From Paraburkholderia tuberum STM678 (GTDB lineage: Bacteria; Pseudomonadota; Gammaproteobacteria; Burkholderiales; Burkholderiaceae): a DNA stretch of 64,000 nt. Both the position numbers and the translations under genes were made by a program. The stretch lies in NCBI RefSeq assembly GCF_902833905.1, contig NZ_CADFGP010000001.1, forward strand, positions 62,001-126,000. The letters run 5' to 3'. How positions within the stretch are numbered: position 1 is the first letter of the stretch; every line of letters starts with the position of its first letter. The notes beneath the pieces are model-generated. The model saw only the letters and a program-made list of their open reading frames with translations, was not told the origin of the DNA and ran no database searches. Positions 17,956 through 26,655 of this stretch are shown here, one piece after another.

Positions 17956-18291
17956 ATTCGAACCTCCGTGCGGTGGATGAAAGCTCCGAGCATTCACGCG
18001 ATTGACGTGAAAAGTGATCGTCCAGCTACTCGCAGATTCATTAACTCGAACTTCATTGCAGCGATCGCTGGTCTATCGAATGTAATCCTTGCAAATCGCG
18101 AGATATCAAATTCGATAATTCAGGCGCGAAGTCGTTAAAAAGTATAGTAAAAGGAAGTTCGACTTCAAGCCGGACCTGCCCACCACTACCGCGTGCGTCA
18201 ACCCGGCGATTAACGGGGCGATTCGATTCGTCGCGTCGATCATCTGGACGGATCGCGCCGTTCCTGGCGGCGGCGGGCGCGCGCGCGGCGC
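17956..18291. other. Intergenic region upstream of the RcnB-like gene
   Basis: It contains the RcnB-like promoter and otherwise nothing I can assign. The part near 18010-18150 is AT-richer than its surroundings. Confidence 0.5.
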
Positions 18292-18326
18292 TGTCGCCCG
18301 CTCGCCACTTCAGCGAGCGGGCGACA
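18292..18326. terminator. Strong hairpin, 14-bp perfect stem, behind the arcA remnant
   Basis: TGTCGCCCGCTCGC (18292-18305) pairs perfectly with GCGAGCGGGCGACA (18313-18326) around a 7-base loop. It lies 39 bp past the stop of the arginine deiminase remnant and is probably the original terminator of that operon. No long T run follows. Confidence 0.65.
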
Positions 18327-18364
18327 CTTTGCCAGTCACCGGCCAGATTGATTCGCTTGACTGA

Positions 18365-18622
18365 TCAATAGTCGACCGCATCGCGGATGATCGGGCAGGT
18401 CATGCAGTGACCGCCGCCACGTCCACGGCCCAGCTCCGCACCGACGATCGTAATCACCTCGATGCCCTGCTTGCGCAACAGCGTGTTCGTGTACGTGTTG
18501 CGGTCGTATGCATAGACGACGCCCGGCGACGCGCACACGAGGTTCGCACCGCTATCCCACTGCGTGCGCTCGCGTTGATAGTCCCCCCGCGTCACAATGG
18601 TTGTCGCCTGGATAAAATTGGA
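18365..18622 (-). pseudogene. arcA: Arginine deiminase, C-terminal remnant
   Basis: The minus-strand frame encodes the last roughly 75-85 residues of arginine deiminase. It contains REREQWD-like [32 protein letters not shown] and the C-terminal active-site motif [17 protein letters not shown], with the catalytic cysteine. The full enzyme has about 410 residues, so at least three quarters is missing. The break near 18600 coincides with the start of an IS fragment. It cannot be a functional deiminase. Confidence 0.88.
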
Positions 18623-18785
18623 ATCTGGGGGCGATAAAGAGAGAACAAGTTGGCGCGTTACGGAAAGACATTCAAGGACAGAGCGGTGGCGCGGTTGCTG
18701 CCGCCGGAGAGCGCATCAGTGGAAGCGGTTGCGCGAGAGATCGGTGTGGGCGCGCAGACGCTGGAGCGCTGGCGCAGTGATGCGC
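18601..18785 (+). mobile_element. IS3-type transposase OrfA, 5' remnant
   Basis: A frame opening with TTG at 18650 encodes [20 protein letters not shown] and EAVAREIGVGAQTLERWRSDA, the N-terminal helix-turn-helix of IS3-family OrfA proteins. It breaks off after about 45 residues and continues in frame into a permease fragment. OrfB and the right IS end are absent. The non-coding left part (18601-18649) is probably the IS end. Confidence 0.75.
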
Positions 18786-19015
18786 GGTGCCGCGTCGTCG
18801 CGATCGTCGTTGCATCGATCGGCATCTGGCTATTTCATTTCATGATCCTGAAGGGCGTGCAGCAGGCGGCCTTTATCAACAGTATCGTCACGGTCGCCAA
18901 GATCATTCCGATTCTGGTGTTCATCGTGATCCTGATCTTCGGCTTCCGGTTGGACCTGTTCCAGGCCAACCTCTACGGCGGAGGACTCGCCGCGCCGCAA
19001 GAGGTCCAACTATGA
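18786..19015 (+). pseudogene. arcD: ArcD-like arginine/ornithine antiporter, internal remnant
   Basis: The frame GIWLFHFMILKGVQQAAFINSIVTVAKIIPILVFIVIL... DLFQANLY is an internal piece of an APA-family antiporter, about two thirds identical to the intact gene at 40015. It is fused in frame to the OrfA remnant and ends where the sensor kinase gene ends. It lies opposite in direction to the arcA remnant, so the locus was inverted as well as deleted. Confidence 0.82.
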
Positions 19016-20353
19016 CTCGCGCAACTTCCTCAACGTCAGCCGCGCTTCGAGACCGCCGCCGACACGGTTGTGCAGCGTGAGCGTCGCATCCATCGCGAGC
19101 GCGAGTTGCCGCGCGATCGCGAGCCCCAGCCCCGTGCCGCCCGTTTGACGATTGCGCGACCCTTCGAGCCGCACGAACGGCTCGAACACCGTCTCCAGCG
19201 ACTCGACCGGAATGCCGGGACCGCGATCGAGCACCGACACGGTAGCCTCGCCATCGTGCAACGCCCCGATATCGATCTGCGCGGCGCCGCCGTACCTCAG
19301 CGCGTTATCGACCAGATTGCCAACGATGCGCTTCAACGCCTGCGGACGCATCGTCAGCGACTGGCCGAAGTGGCCCTGCAGTGACACTTGCTGACCCGCG
19401 TCGACGTAATCGCACACCAGGCTGTCGAACAGCGCATCGGGATCGATGCGGCGCGGCACCTCGGTCGTGCCATGCATCGTGCGCGCATAGGTGACCCCTT
19501 CCTTGACCAGCGCCTCCATTTCCTGCAGATCCTGGCGCAGCTTTGCGGCCTCGCTGTCGTTGTCCATCGTGTCGACACGCAGACGCATGCGCGTGATCGG
19601 CGTCTGCAAATCGTGCGAAATCGCCGCAAGAATCTGCATGCGCTCGGTCATGTACGTGGCGATCCGGTCCTGCATCGCGTTGAACGCGCGCGCGGCGCGC
19701 GCCACTTCGGACGGACCGGCTTCGCGCAGACGCGCGGCCTTCAGGTCGGGGCCGAGCGTGTCGGCCGCGACTGCGAGCTGATTGAGCGGGCGCGTCGCGA
19801 GCCGTACCGCCAGCCAGCAGCAGGCCGCGAGCACGAGCAGTTGCAGCGTCAGCACGAGCGGCAGCCAGCGCGACAACGGGGCGCCGGGCATCGGCCGCAG
19901 GTCGATGGTGAGCGGCGTGCCGTCGCTCAGTTTCAGGTGCACCTGCAGACGCTCGCGATCGCCCGGCACTGCGTTGACGGTCAACGGATAACGCGTGCCG
20001 ATGCCATCGCCGATCGACTGCGCGACGCGCGCCGACAGGCTCGCGTCGACCGGGGTACCTGGCACGCCCGGGCCGAGCACGAACTCATAGCTACGCCGCG
20101 CGAGCCGCGGCAGCCACTGGGCGCGCTCGTCGGGCGGCAGATGATCGAGCAGCGCGACCGAGCTCGCCACCTCGCGCTCGATGTAGCCCATCATGATGTT
20201 GGTCATCGTCTGGTCGCGCTCGGTCATCGTGAGCCAGAACGACAGCGCCTGCGCGAGCGCGAGCCCGACGAACAAAATCACCGCGAGCCGCGCGAACAGC
20301 GTGCGCGGCCAATGCGGCCAGCGCAGCAACGACGGTGATGGAGATGCGCTCAT
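19010..20353 (-). CDS. Sensor histidine kinase (EnvZ/OmpR-type system)
   Basis: 447 residues from the ATG at 20353, which overlaps the response-regulator stop (ATGA). A first membrane segment (about residues 20-42), a periplasmic loop of about 110 residues and a second segment (LPLVLTLQLLVLAACCWLAVRLA) are followed by HAMP. The phosphoacceptor is in AAISHDLQTPITRMRLRVD. The ATPase has NLVDNALRYG, DRGPGIP and GTGLGLAI. It senses an unknown periplasmic signal and phosphorylates the coupled regulator. Confidence 0.93.
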   Translation of the reverse strand: MSASPSPSLLRWPHWPRTLFARLAVILFVGLALAQALSFWLTMTERDQTMTNIMMGYIEREVASSVALLDHLPPDERAQWLPRLARRSYEFVLGPGVPGTPVDASLSARVAQSIGDGIGTRYPLTVNAVPGDRERLQVHLKLSDGTPLTIDLRPMPGAPLSRWLPLVLTLQLLVLAACCWLAVRLATRPLNQLAVAADTLGPDLKAARLREAGPSEVARAARAFNAMQDRIATYMTERMQILAAISHDLQTPITRMRLRVDTMDNDSEAAKLRQDLQEMEALVKEGVTYARTMHGTTEVPRRIDPDALFDSLVCDYVDAGQQVSLQGHFGQSLTMRPQALKRIVGNLVDNALRYGGAAQIDIGALHDGEATVSVLDRGPGIPVESLETVFEPFVRLEGSRNRQTGGTGLGLAIARQLALAMDATLTLHNRVGGGLEARLTLRKLRES

Positions 20354-21090
20354 TGCGGATCTCCGATCGCGGTCACGGCCGCTGAAAACACATAGCCCTC
20401 GCTGCGCAGCGTCTTGATGTAGCGCGGCTCGCGCGCGCCGTCCCGCAGGCGTTGACGCAGGCGGCTCACCATCAGATCGATCGAGCGGTCGAACGGATCG
20501 GCCTGGCGTCCCTGGGTGAGGTTCAGCAACTGATCGCGCGTGAGCACGCGCTGCGGATGATCGAGAAACACACGCAACAGACGGTACTCCGCGCCGCTCA
20601 ACGCCACCTCGGTTCCGTCCGCGTCGAGCAGATGGCGCGCGGTCGTGTCGAGCCGCCAGTCGCCGAAGCACAGCATCGGCGCCGACTCCGTCACCTCCAT
20701 GCCGGGCGGCAGCATGCGCGCGCGGCGCAGCACCGAACGGATTCGCGCGAGCAACTCGCGTGCGGCGAACGGTTTGGTCAGGTAATCGTCGGCGCCCATT
20801 TCGAGGCCGACGATCCGGTCCGCTTCCTCGCTGCGCGCCGTCAGCATCAGGATCGGCACCGTGCGGAACTTGCCCGCGCGCAACTCACGGCACAGCACGA
20901 GGCCGTCTTCGCCGGGCAGCATCAGGTCGAGCACGATCAGGTCGGGCGCGCCGTTCTCGAGCGCGGCGCGCATCTGGCGGCCGTTGGCCGCGAGCGAGAC
21001 ACGCACGCCGTTTTTCTCGAGGTATCCCGCGAGCAGTTCACGGATACCGCGATCGTCATCGACGATCAGTACGTGGTCGGAGGTTTCCAT
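20350..21090 (-). CDS. OmpR-family response regulator
   Basis: 246 residues. The receiver domain has the acidic pocket VDDDRG, the phosphoacceptor Asp in LIVLDLMLPGEDG, and Lys in YLTKPF. A winged-helix output domain follows (VALSGAEYRLLRVFLDHPQRVLTRDQLL... VSRLRQRLRDG). It overlaps the kinase by 4 bp and sits downstream of the GFA-type gene and a tiny ORF, all on the minus strand. Target genes are unknown; autoregulation is common in such operons. Confidence 0.94.
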   Translation of the reverse strand: METSDHVLIVDDDRGIRELLAGYLEKNGVRVSLAANGRQMRAALENGAPDLIVLDLMLPGEDGLVLCRELRAGKFRTVPILMLTARSEEADRIVGLEMGADDYLTKPFAARELLARIRSVLRRARMLPPGMEVTESAPMLCFGDWRLDTTARHLLDADGTEVALSGAEYRLLRVFLDHPQRVLTRDQLLNLTQGRQADPFDRSIDLMVSRLRQRLRDGAREPRYIKTLRSEGYVFSAAVTAIGDPQ

Positions 21091-21097
21091 CGACGGA

Positions 21098-21220
21098 TCA
21101 TCTGCTGCGGCGTTTGAGTTGCACGCCGCTCGACTGGATCAATGAACACTGCAACGGATGCGCGAGTTCGGCCGCGAAGCCGCCCGCCACGAACACAGCG
21201 ATGGCAAACAGGCGTTTCAT
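21098..21220 (-). CDS. Tiny membrane or exported peptide (40 residues)
   Basis: The ATG at 21220 overlaps the stop of the GFA-type gene (ATGA) and is preceded by GGAGG at the right distance. The peptide starts MKRLFAIAVFVAGGFAAELA, a signal-peptide-like or membrane segment, and ends with the basic tail LKRRSR. The next gene, the response regulator, begins 7 bp after it. Coupling and the ribosome-binding site argue that it is translated. No family is recognised; it might be a small partner of the two-component system. Confidence 0.5.
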   Translation of the reverse strand: MKRLFAIAVFVAGGFAAELAHPLQCSLIQSSGVQLKRRSR

Positions 21221-21588
21221 GCGTCCTCCAGCACGGAAAGACTCGCGCCATCGGCCACGCCGGCTTCGAGCGCGTAAGGATCGACCCCGTCGAGGCAGCC
21301 AATATTGACGCGCCATTGCTGCGGATCCTTGCGCGTCTGATGAAAAGGATAGATGCCGCAATGCTTGCAGAAGTAGTGTTTCGCGACCTTCGTGTTGAAC
21401 TGGTATAGCGTCAGCGAATCCTCGCCACTCAGAATCTTCAACTGACTGGCGGGAAAGAGCGGTGTCATCAGCGCGCCCTTGCGGCGGCACAGGCTGCAGT
21501 TGCAACGACCAGCCGGAACGATTTCGGTGCGAACTTCGAACTTGACGGCCCCGCAGTGACAGGACCCTTGCAGCAACCCGGCGTTCAT
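21217..21588 (-). CDS. GFA/CENP-V-type zinc protein
   Basis: 123 residues. The glutathione-dependent formaldehyde-activating (GFA) fold is shown by its zinc ligands: GSCHCGAVKFEV (CxC), RCNCSLCRRKGAL (CxC and CxxC) and YFCKHCGIYPFH (CxxC). Family members are described as glutathione S-hydroxymethyl lyases, but many have no known activity. It is first in an operon with a tiny ORF and a two-component system, with a 10-bp inverted repeat in its promoter. Confidence 0.88.
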   Translation of the reverse strand: MNAGLLQGSCHCGAVKFEVRTEIVPAGRCNCSLCRRKGALMTPLFPASQLKILSGEDSLTLYQFNTKVAKHYFCKHCGIYPFHQTRKDPQQWRVNIGCLDGVDPYALEAGVADGASLSVLEDA

Positions 21589-21649
21589 GATGCTCTCCGT
21601 GATTTGACGATGCCTGCTTTATAGCCCGGTTCATCAGTCGAATTATGTC

Positions 21650-21682
21650 GTAATGTATCCGGCGGCCGAGACGATACATTAC
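21650..21682. promoter_or_regulatory. Inverted repeat in the GFA/two-component operon promoter
   Basis: GTAATGTATC (21650-21659) and GATACATTAC (21673-21682) are perfect 10-bp arms separated by 13 bp. The dyad is 62 bp upstream of the first gene, where an operator would be expected. Confidence 0.65.
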
Positions 21683-22147
21683 ATTGCAATACGCCGCGGC
21701 GATTAGCGCAAGGCGAAACAGCGAAGATATACACGCGAGTTAGCATTTAAGCGGCACGCGCAAACGGATAACGCAGATTGCATGATTGCCACCGCATTAT
21801 CGCGCTCAACCGTGCAAAGATACTCCGCCTATCCATGATTATGTGAGCGGCTTATGTAAGCGGCGCGCCGGCCGGCCTCCCTACACGCTGTTTTTGACCT
21901 CGGCGTGACCAGCAAGCGGGCGATGACGGCCACGAGCCGGTTGCCCGCAAGCTCTGTGAATCAAGTTGAATGCGCTTGACTTTTAGTCACCGGCCACTTC
22001 CAATACCAATGGTGCAGTGCGATGTTTCGCCTTTGAAACACGCCTCACCTCATTCGGTAGTTCACAGCATTGGCCAGCAGTTCATTCGTCCGCCGTGCAT
22101 GCGGCGTCAGCTCGCGAAATGGAGCACTCCTCACTACCGGAGTCGTC
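21683..22147. other. Intergenic region before the patatin gene
   Basis: No supported gene. It must contain the promoter of the patatin/permease pair. I see no clear -10/-35 pair or terminator. Confidence 0.45.
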
Positions 22148-23191
22148 TTGGCTGCAACAAAAAACCAACCCACCCACCGCGAACCCGCCCTTATCGACCT
22201 CGCATTGCAAGGCGGCGGATCGCACGGTGCTTTTACATGGGGCGTCCTCGACCGTTTGCTCGAAGAGTCGTGGCTGCGGATCGAAGGAATATCGGGTACG
22301 TCGGCTGGCGCGATGAACGCCGCGGTGCTGGTGAGCGGCTATCAGGCAGACGGCGCGGCCGGCGCGCGCGCCGCGCTCGAAGCCTTCTGGCGGCGAGTAT
22401 TCGAAGCATCGGTGTACAGCCCGTTTCGCCGTACCCCGTTCGACGTGTTGATGGGCCGCTGGACGCTCGACTACTCGCCGCTCTTCATCGCGATGGACCT
22501 CGCGGCGCGCGTGTTTTCTCCATACGACCTGAACCCGCGCGGCGTACATCCGCTGGCGAAGATTCTGCAGGACTCGATCGATTTCGCGCATCTGCGCGAC
22601 GCGCCGATCAAGCTGTTCATCACCGCGACGCGCGTGCGCACGGGCCAGGCGCGTGTGTTTCGCAATGCCGACCTGACGCCTGACGTGCTGCTCGCCTCCG
22701 GCTGCCTGCCCACGCTGTTTCAGGCCGTGCAGATCGACGGTGAAGACTACTGGGACGGCGGCTATGCCGGTAATCCGACCATGACGCCGCTGGTACGCGA
22801 ATGCACGTCGAGCGACACGCTGCTGATCCAGGTCAATCCCGTCGTGCGGGACGAAACCCCGCGCACCGCGCGCGACATCATCAGTCGCCTGAACGAAGTT
22901 GCCTTCAACGCGCCACTGCTGAAAGAGCTGCGCATGATCGCGCTGCTGCGCCGCGCGGCGGACCCCGGCAGCGACGAAGGCCGCCATTGGGCGGCGATGC
23001 GCATCCATCGGATCGCGAGCGAGCTGATGACCGAACTCGGCTACTCGTCGAAGCTGAACGCCGAGTGGAGCTTTCTGACGATGCTGCGCGACGAAGGCCG
23101 GCGTGCCGCCGACGCGTTCCTCGCCGAGCACGGCGATTCGATCGGCGTGCGCTCCTCGCTGGATCTCGACGCGTTGCTCGACGGAGTCTGA
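22148..23191 (+). CDS. Patatin-like phospholipase
   Basis: 347 residues if started at the TTG at 22148, which follows CCGGAG at a good distance; a TTG at 22070 is the longer alternative. The patatin domain is complete: ALQGGGSHGAF (oxyanion hole), GTSAGAMNA with nucleophile Ser52, and DGGYAGNP with Asp203 of the catalytic dyad. Such enzymes cut acyl esters of lipids; some act on intracellular polyhydroxybutyrate. The permease starts 2 bp downstream and belongs to a family with 3-hydroxybutyrate carriers, so a role in hydroxybutyrate or PHB use is possible. Confidence 0.87.
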   Translation: MAATKNQPTHREPALIDLALQGGGSHGAFTWGVLDRLLEESWLRIEGISGTSAGAMNAAVLVSGYQADGAAGARAALEAFWRRVFEASVYSPFRRTPFDVLMGRWTLDYSPLFIAMDLAARVFSPYDLNPRGVHPLAKILQDSIDFAHLRDAPIKLFITATRVRTGQARVFRNADLTPDVLLASGCLPTLFQAVQIDGEDYWDGGYAGNPTMTPLVRECTSSDTLLIQVNPVVRDETPRTARDIISRLNEVAFNAPLLKELRMIALLRRAADPGSDEGRHWAAMRIHRIASELMTELGYSSKLNAEWSFLTMLRDEGRRAADAFLAEHGDSIGVRSSLDLDALLDGV

Positions 23192-23193
23192 CC

Positions 23194-24690
23194 ATGGAAG
23201 TCATCACCCTGTCACCGCTCGCGATCGGTCTAGGGCTTTTCGGCATGCTCGCGAGTCTCGCGCTGCTGATCGGCTTCGCGTACCGCGGCTGGACCGTGCT
23301 GCTGCTCGCGCCGTTCGCCGCGATGCTGGCCGCCGCGATTTCGGGCGAACCGATTCTCGCGCATTGGACCCAGACCTTCATGCTCAGCGCCGCGCGCTTT
23401 CTCGCGCAGTTCTTTCCGTTGTTCCTGCTCGGCGCGCTGTTCGGCAAGCTGATGGAAGACAGCGGCTCCGTGAAGGCGATCGCCAGTTACATGACGGAGA
23501 AGCTTGGCGCGCATCGGGCGATTCTCGCGGTCGTGATCGGTGGCGCACTCGTCACCTATGGCGGCGTCAGCCTCTTCGTGGCGTTCTTCGTGCTCGCGCC
23601 GATGGCCACCGCCCTCTTCCAGGCCGCCAATATTCCGCGCCGTCTGATGCCGGCCGCGATCGCGCTCGGCACGTCGACGTTCACGATGTCCGCGCTGCCC
23701 GGCACACCGGCTATCCAGAACGCGATCCCGATGCCGTTCTTTGGTACGACGCCGTTTGCGGCACCTGGGCTTGGCATCATCGCAAGTATCGTGATGGTGG
23801 TGTTCGGGCTCTGGTGGTTGTCCTTGCAGCAATCGCGCGCGAAGGCGGCCAATGAAGGATTCGACGGACTCGAGGCAGCGGTGAAATCCACCGGGGCGCC
23901 GGCCAGCGACAACCTCGTGCGCGAGCGCGCAAGCGTATCGCAGAGTTTCGATCCGGAGGAAGCGAAGCGCGGACATGTCAGCGAGAGTCTGCCCTCGTTC
24001 GGCGTCGCGCTCACGCCGCTCGTGCTCGTCGTGCTGACGAACTTCGTGATGAACGTGATCGTGCTGCCGCGCATCGACGCCGACTATCTGGCCGAGGTCC
24101 GTTGGGGCGAGACGTCGCTTGCGGCGGTCGGCGGTGTGTGGGGCGTGTGCGTGGCGCTCACCGTCGCGATCGTCGTGCTCGTGCTGCTCAATCGGCATCG
24201 CCTGCCAGCGCTGCGCGAGACGATCGATGCGGGCGCGAATGCATCGGTGCTGCCGGTGCTGAGCGTCGGCAGTCTGGTCGGCTATGGCGCGGTGATCGCC
24301 GCGCTGCCAGCGTTCGCGCTCGTGCGCGAATGGGTGCTGGGTATCGGCGGTGGTCCGCTCGTATCGCTCGCGGTCGCCACCAATCTGCTCGCGGCGCTGA
24401 CCGGCTCGGCCTCGGGCGGTCTCACCATTGCGCTCGACGCGCTCGGCAGCACCTATCTGCAACTGGCTGCGCAATACGGCATCGACCCGGCGCTGCTGCA
24501 TCGGGTCGCCGTGATTTCCTCAGGCACACTCGACAGCCTGCCGCATAACGGCGCGGTCGTGACGCTGCTTGCCGTGTGTGGGTCGAACCACCGCGAAAGC
24601 TATCGCGACATCGTGATCGTCGGGATTCTCGGCGCGTTACTCGCGCTGGTGGTGGTGATCGTGCTGGGCTCGCTGTTCGGGTCGTTCTGA
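23194..24690 (+). CDS. GntP-family permease (possible 3-hydroxybutyrate or gluconate carrier)
   Basis: 498 residues from the ATG at 23194. The open frame continues upstream inside the patatin gene, but only as a shadow. About 12 membrane segments are visible, with GntP signatures: GALVTYGGVSLFVAFFVLAPMA, the LPGTPAIQNAIPMPFFGTTPFAAPG hairpin and, near the end, SSGTLDSLPHNGAVVTLLAVCG. This last motif is typical of the D-beta-hydroxybutyrate permease branch. A hydrophilic loop lies at about residues 215-270. It is cotranscribed with the patatin gene. Confidence 0.88.
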   Translation: MEVITLSPLAIGLGLFGMLASLALLIGFAYRGWTVLLLAPFAAMLAAAISGEPILAHWTQTFMLSAARFLAQFFPLFLLGALFGKLMEDSGSVKAIASYMTEKLGAHRAILAVVIGGALVTYGGVSLFVAFFVLAPMATALFQAANIPRRLMPAAIALGTSTFTMSALPGTPAIQNAIPMPFFGTTPFAAPGLGIIASIVMVVFGLWWLSLQQSRAKAANEGFDGLEAAVKSTGAPASDNLVRERASVSQSFDPEEAKRGHVSESLPSFGVALTPLVLVVLTNFVMNVIVLPRIDADYLAEVRWGETSLAAVGGVWGVCVALTVAIVVLVLLNRHRLPALRETIDAGANASVLPVLSVGSLVGYGAVIAALPAFALVREWVLGIGGGPLVSLAVATNLLAALTGSASGGLTIALDALGSTYLQLAAQYGIDPALLHRVAVISSGTLDSLPHNGAVVTLLAVCGSNHRESYRDIVIVGILGALLALVVVIVLGSLFGSF

Positions 24691-24746
24691 GCGTTCTGAG
24701 CGTCTGAAGTAGCAAGGGCTGCTTTGCAGCCGATTTCCGGCTCACT

Positions 24747-26159
24747 TCACGCCGCCGCGCGCGCCGCATTCATCCGGCCGAACACGAACTGCCCCAGATA
24801 CCAGACCAGCTCGGTATTCGCGAAAATCGCATCTTCGGTGACCGTCGACGGTTCGAGCTTCATCCGACGCAGCATCAGCTTGCCTTCGCGCGACGTCGTC
24901 CACGCATGCATGAGTTCCTTGCGCGTCTTCGCATCGGCGGCGTTGAAATGGTCGCGGCCCTTGCGCGAATCCTCGTTCATGCGCGCGCGCACTTCTTCTT
25001 CGCGCGTCGCGATGCTGTGCGCCACGGTCTTTCTCGTTTCGGTCTTGACCGCCTGTTCCTGCGTTTCGTCGGCGAGCAGTTTGGCCTGTACGTCGACCAT
25101 CGTGCGCTCGGCGTCGGAGATCTTCCAGTTGTCGCGTAGCGCGCGCATCAGGTAGCCCGCGGGGCTCTTCTTGACCTGGCCGCGCTTGACCCTGAAGCGC
25201 GTGTATTCGACGGCCTGCTGGATACGTTCGTCGGTCCAGAGTTCGCGGTTCTCCGAAATCTCGCTGAACTGCTTGGTCGAGAGCCCGAATTCGTCGGTGA
25301 GAATCTTGTACAGATGGCTCGCGTCGGCGAGGCTCGCGAGTACCGCGTCGGCTGTGTCCTTGCGCTTGAGCAGGAAGCGGATGCGGTCGATTTTCTTCGA
25401 CGTCGTGGATGCAGTCCGCGTCTCATAGGACATCTCGACGTCCGACACTTCGTTGATCTCGCGCACCGCCGGCTCGAGCCAATCGCGCTTGAAGTATTTG
25501 AAGATGGCGGCATTCGCGCCCATTTTGCCGGGCCAGTTGCGCATTTCCTCGAGCTGGATCCAGTCGGTGCGTCCCGCGGGCACGTTGGGCAAAACTTTGT
25601 CGTAGATCGCGCGCGCGAGACTGCGCGTGAACGCGGTGGAAATGCGCAAGCTCAGCCAATGCGATTTCTGCGGATCGCGGATATGCGGCACGAGCCGCGG
25701 ATGGACGTCGAAACGCATACGTCCGCGATGAAAGCCGACCATGCCGATCAACTGAACCTGCACCCACAGATCGTTTTCGTTGGGATCGCGGTCCGCGGGC
25801 GTATTCGTCACGCGAACTTTCGCGTTCTGAGCTTCGTCGGCGATCGTGCGCAAGTGCTTCAGGTTGCGGCTGTCGTAACGCATCAGCCACTTGAAGTAGT
25901 TGAGTTCGACGTCGTACTGATCGCGCTGCTCGGGCTCCTGCGCGACGATGAAGTACGCGGCATCGAGAAAGCGCCGCGCCGGCAGCCCCATATTGACGAT
26001 TTCGGTGAAGAAATCGTTGCGCTGATAACCGATCTCGCGATTGGCCTCGTTGATGCGCAATCCCTGATCGAACATGTCTTCGAACAGCGCGAGCGCCATC
26101 TGGCGTGACGTCGCTTTCGACCTGCCCTCTTCCGGATTGTCCGCGGCCATGTTCTTCAT
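24747..26159 (-). CDS. Replication initiator protein of a secondary replicon
   Basis: 470 residues from the ATG at 26159. Upstream ATGs at 26189 and 26228 are in frame, but they lie inside or before a consensus promoter (TTGACA-N17-TACAGT) and so cannot be on its transcript. The protein is charged and helical with a winged-helix (Rep_3/RepB-like) layout: LNYFKWLMRYDSRNLKHLRTIADEA, ISTAFTRSLARAIYDKVLP, WIQLEEMRNW and FKRDWLEPAVREINE. It has the position, length and neighbours of the initiators of Burkholderia secondary chromosomes, next to iterons and parAB. It should bind the iterons, open the origin and repress itself. Confidence 0.85.
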   Translation of the reverse strand: MKNMAADNPEEGRSKATSRQMALALFEDMFDQGLRINEANREIGYQRNDFFTEIVNMGLPARRFLDAAYFIVAQEPEQRDQYDVELNYFKWLMRYDSRNLKHLRTIADEAQNAKVRVTNTPADRDPNENDLWVQVQLIGMVGFHRGRMRFDVHPRLVPHIRDPQKSHWLSLRISTAFTRSLARAIYDKVLPNVPAGRTDWIQLEEMRNWPGKMGANAAIFKYFKRDWLEPAVREINEVSDVEMSYETRTASTTSKKIDRIRFLLKRKDTADAVLASLADASHLYKILTDEFGLSTKQFSEISENRELWTDERIQQAVEYTRFRVKRGQVKKSPAGYLMRALRDNWKISDAERTMVDVQAKLLADETQEQAVKTETRKTVAHSIATREEEVRARMNEDSRKGRDHFNAADAKTRKELMHAWTTSREGKLMLRRMKLEPSTVTEDAIFANTELVWYLGQFVFGRMNAARAAA

Positions 26160-26178
26160 CCACTTTTTCGCTCCCGGG

Positions 26179-26207
26179 ACTGTAAGCATGCGGTGGTGAG
26201 CTGTCAA
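26179..26207 (-). promoter_or_regulatory. Sigma-70 promoter of the rep gene, abutting an iteron
   Basis: Read on the minus strand: -35 TTGACA (26207-26202), a 17-bp spacer and -10 TACAGT (26184-26179). The first iteron (26207-26223) touches the -35 box, so Rep bound there would block RNA polymerase. Transcription would start near 26172. Confidence 0.75.
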
Positions 26208-26519
26208 CACACAGAACCTCACCATCAAACGACCGCAACGGAGGCCGTTTCGGCGTCCCTTCCGCGTTTCGGCACACAGAACCTCACCATGTTCACAAAG
26301 AACCTCACCTTGCGGGCGGGCGTTCGCGCGGCAAGGCCTTATGCGACGGCCCTTTCAACCTCGTTCCCAGTAGCTGCACAACCCACCTCACCTTTGTGAT
26401 TTCACGCAGTGGCAAACACATCGAACCGCACCTTGGTGGGGAATCGGTCTCACCTTGCTGCACAACCAACCGCACCTCTGAGCACAGCGAACCTCACCTT
26501 CGACACAACGCACCTCACC
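26207..26519 (+). repeat. Left iteron array, eight direct copies
   Basis: Copies start at 26207, 26272, 26293, 26376, 26416, 26460, 26482 and 26503, each 17 bp. The right half AACCTCACC is nearly constant; two copies have CCGCACC and two have CACCTCACC. The start-to-start distances 65, 21, 83, 40, 44, 22 and 21 are mostly close to multiples of a helical turn. Confidence 0.88.
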
Positions 26520-26640
26520 TTTTGGAACTTAAGTGCTTGAATGGATTGAATAGTGTTTGGTTGCGTTGGTTTGTGGGTTTGTTCTCGGGTTTAAAAAAAA
26601 CCTACCAACCCGGCACACACAAATAAATGCGGCTGAAGAT
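26520..26640. other. AT-richer strip between the iteron arrays (candidate DNA unwinding element)
   Basis: Strand-asymmetric, T/G-rich DNA with runs such as GTTTAAAAAAAACC, much less GC-rich than its surroundings. It lies directly beside the last direct iteron. Confidence 0.5.
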
Positions 26641-26655
26641 TGCGCGATGCAGCAT

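Noticed and set aside
18650..19015. Functional transposase or transporter
   Set aside because: Only the first 45 residues of OrfA and an internal part of an ArcD-like carrier are present; it is a fusion of two fragments.
22801..23193. Upstream extension of the GntP permease
   Set aside because: It is the shadow of the patatin gene in another frame; the permease has its own ATG at 23194 with a normal membrane start.
26160..26228. Longer Rep starting at 26189 or 26228
   Set aside because: These codons lie inside or upstream of the consensus promoter of the gene and within the first iteron, so they would not be on its transcript.
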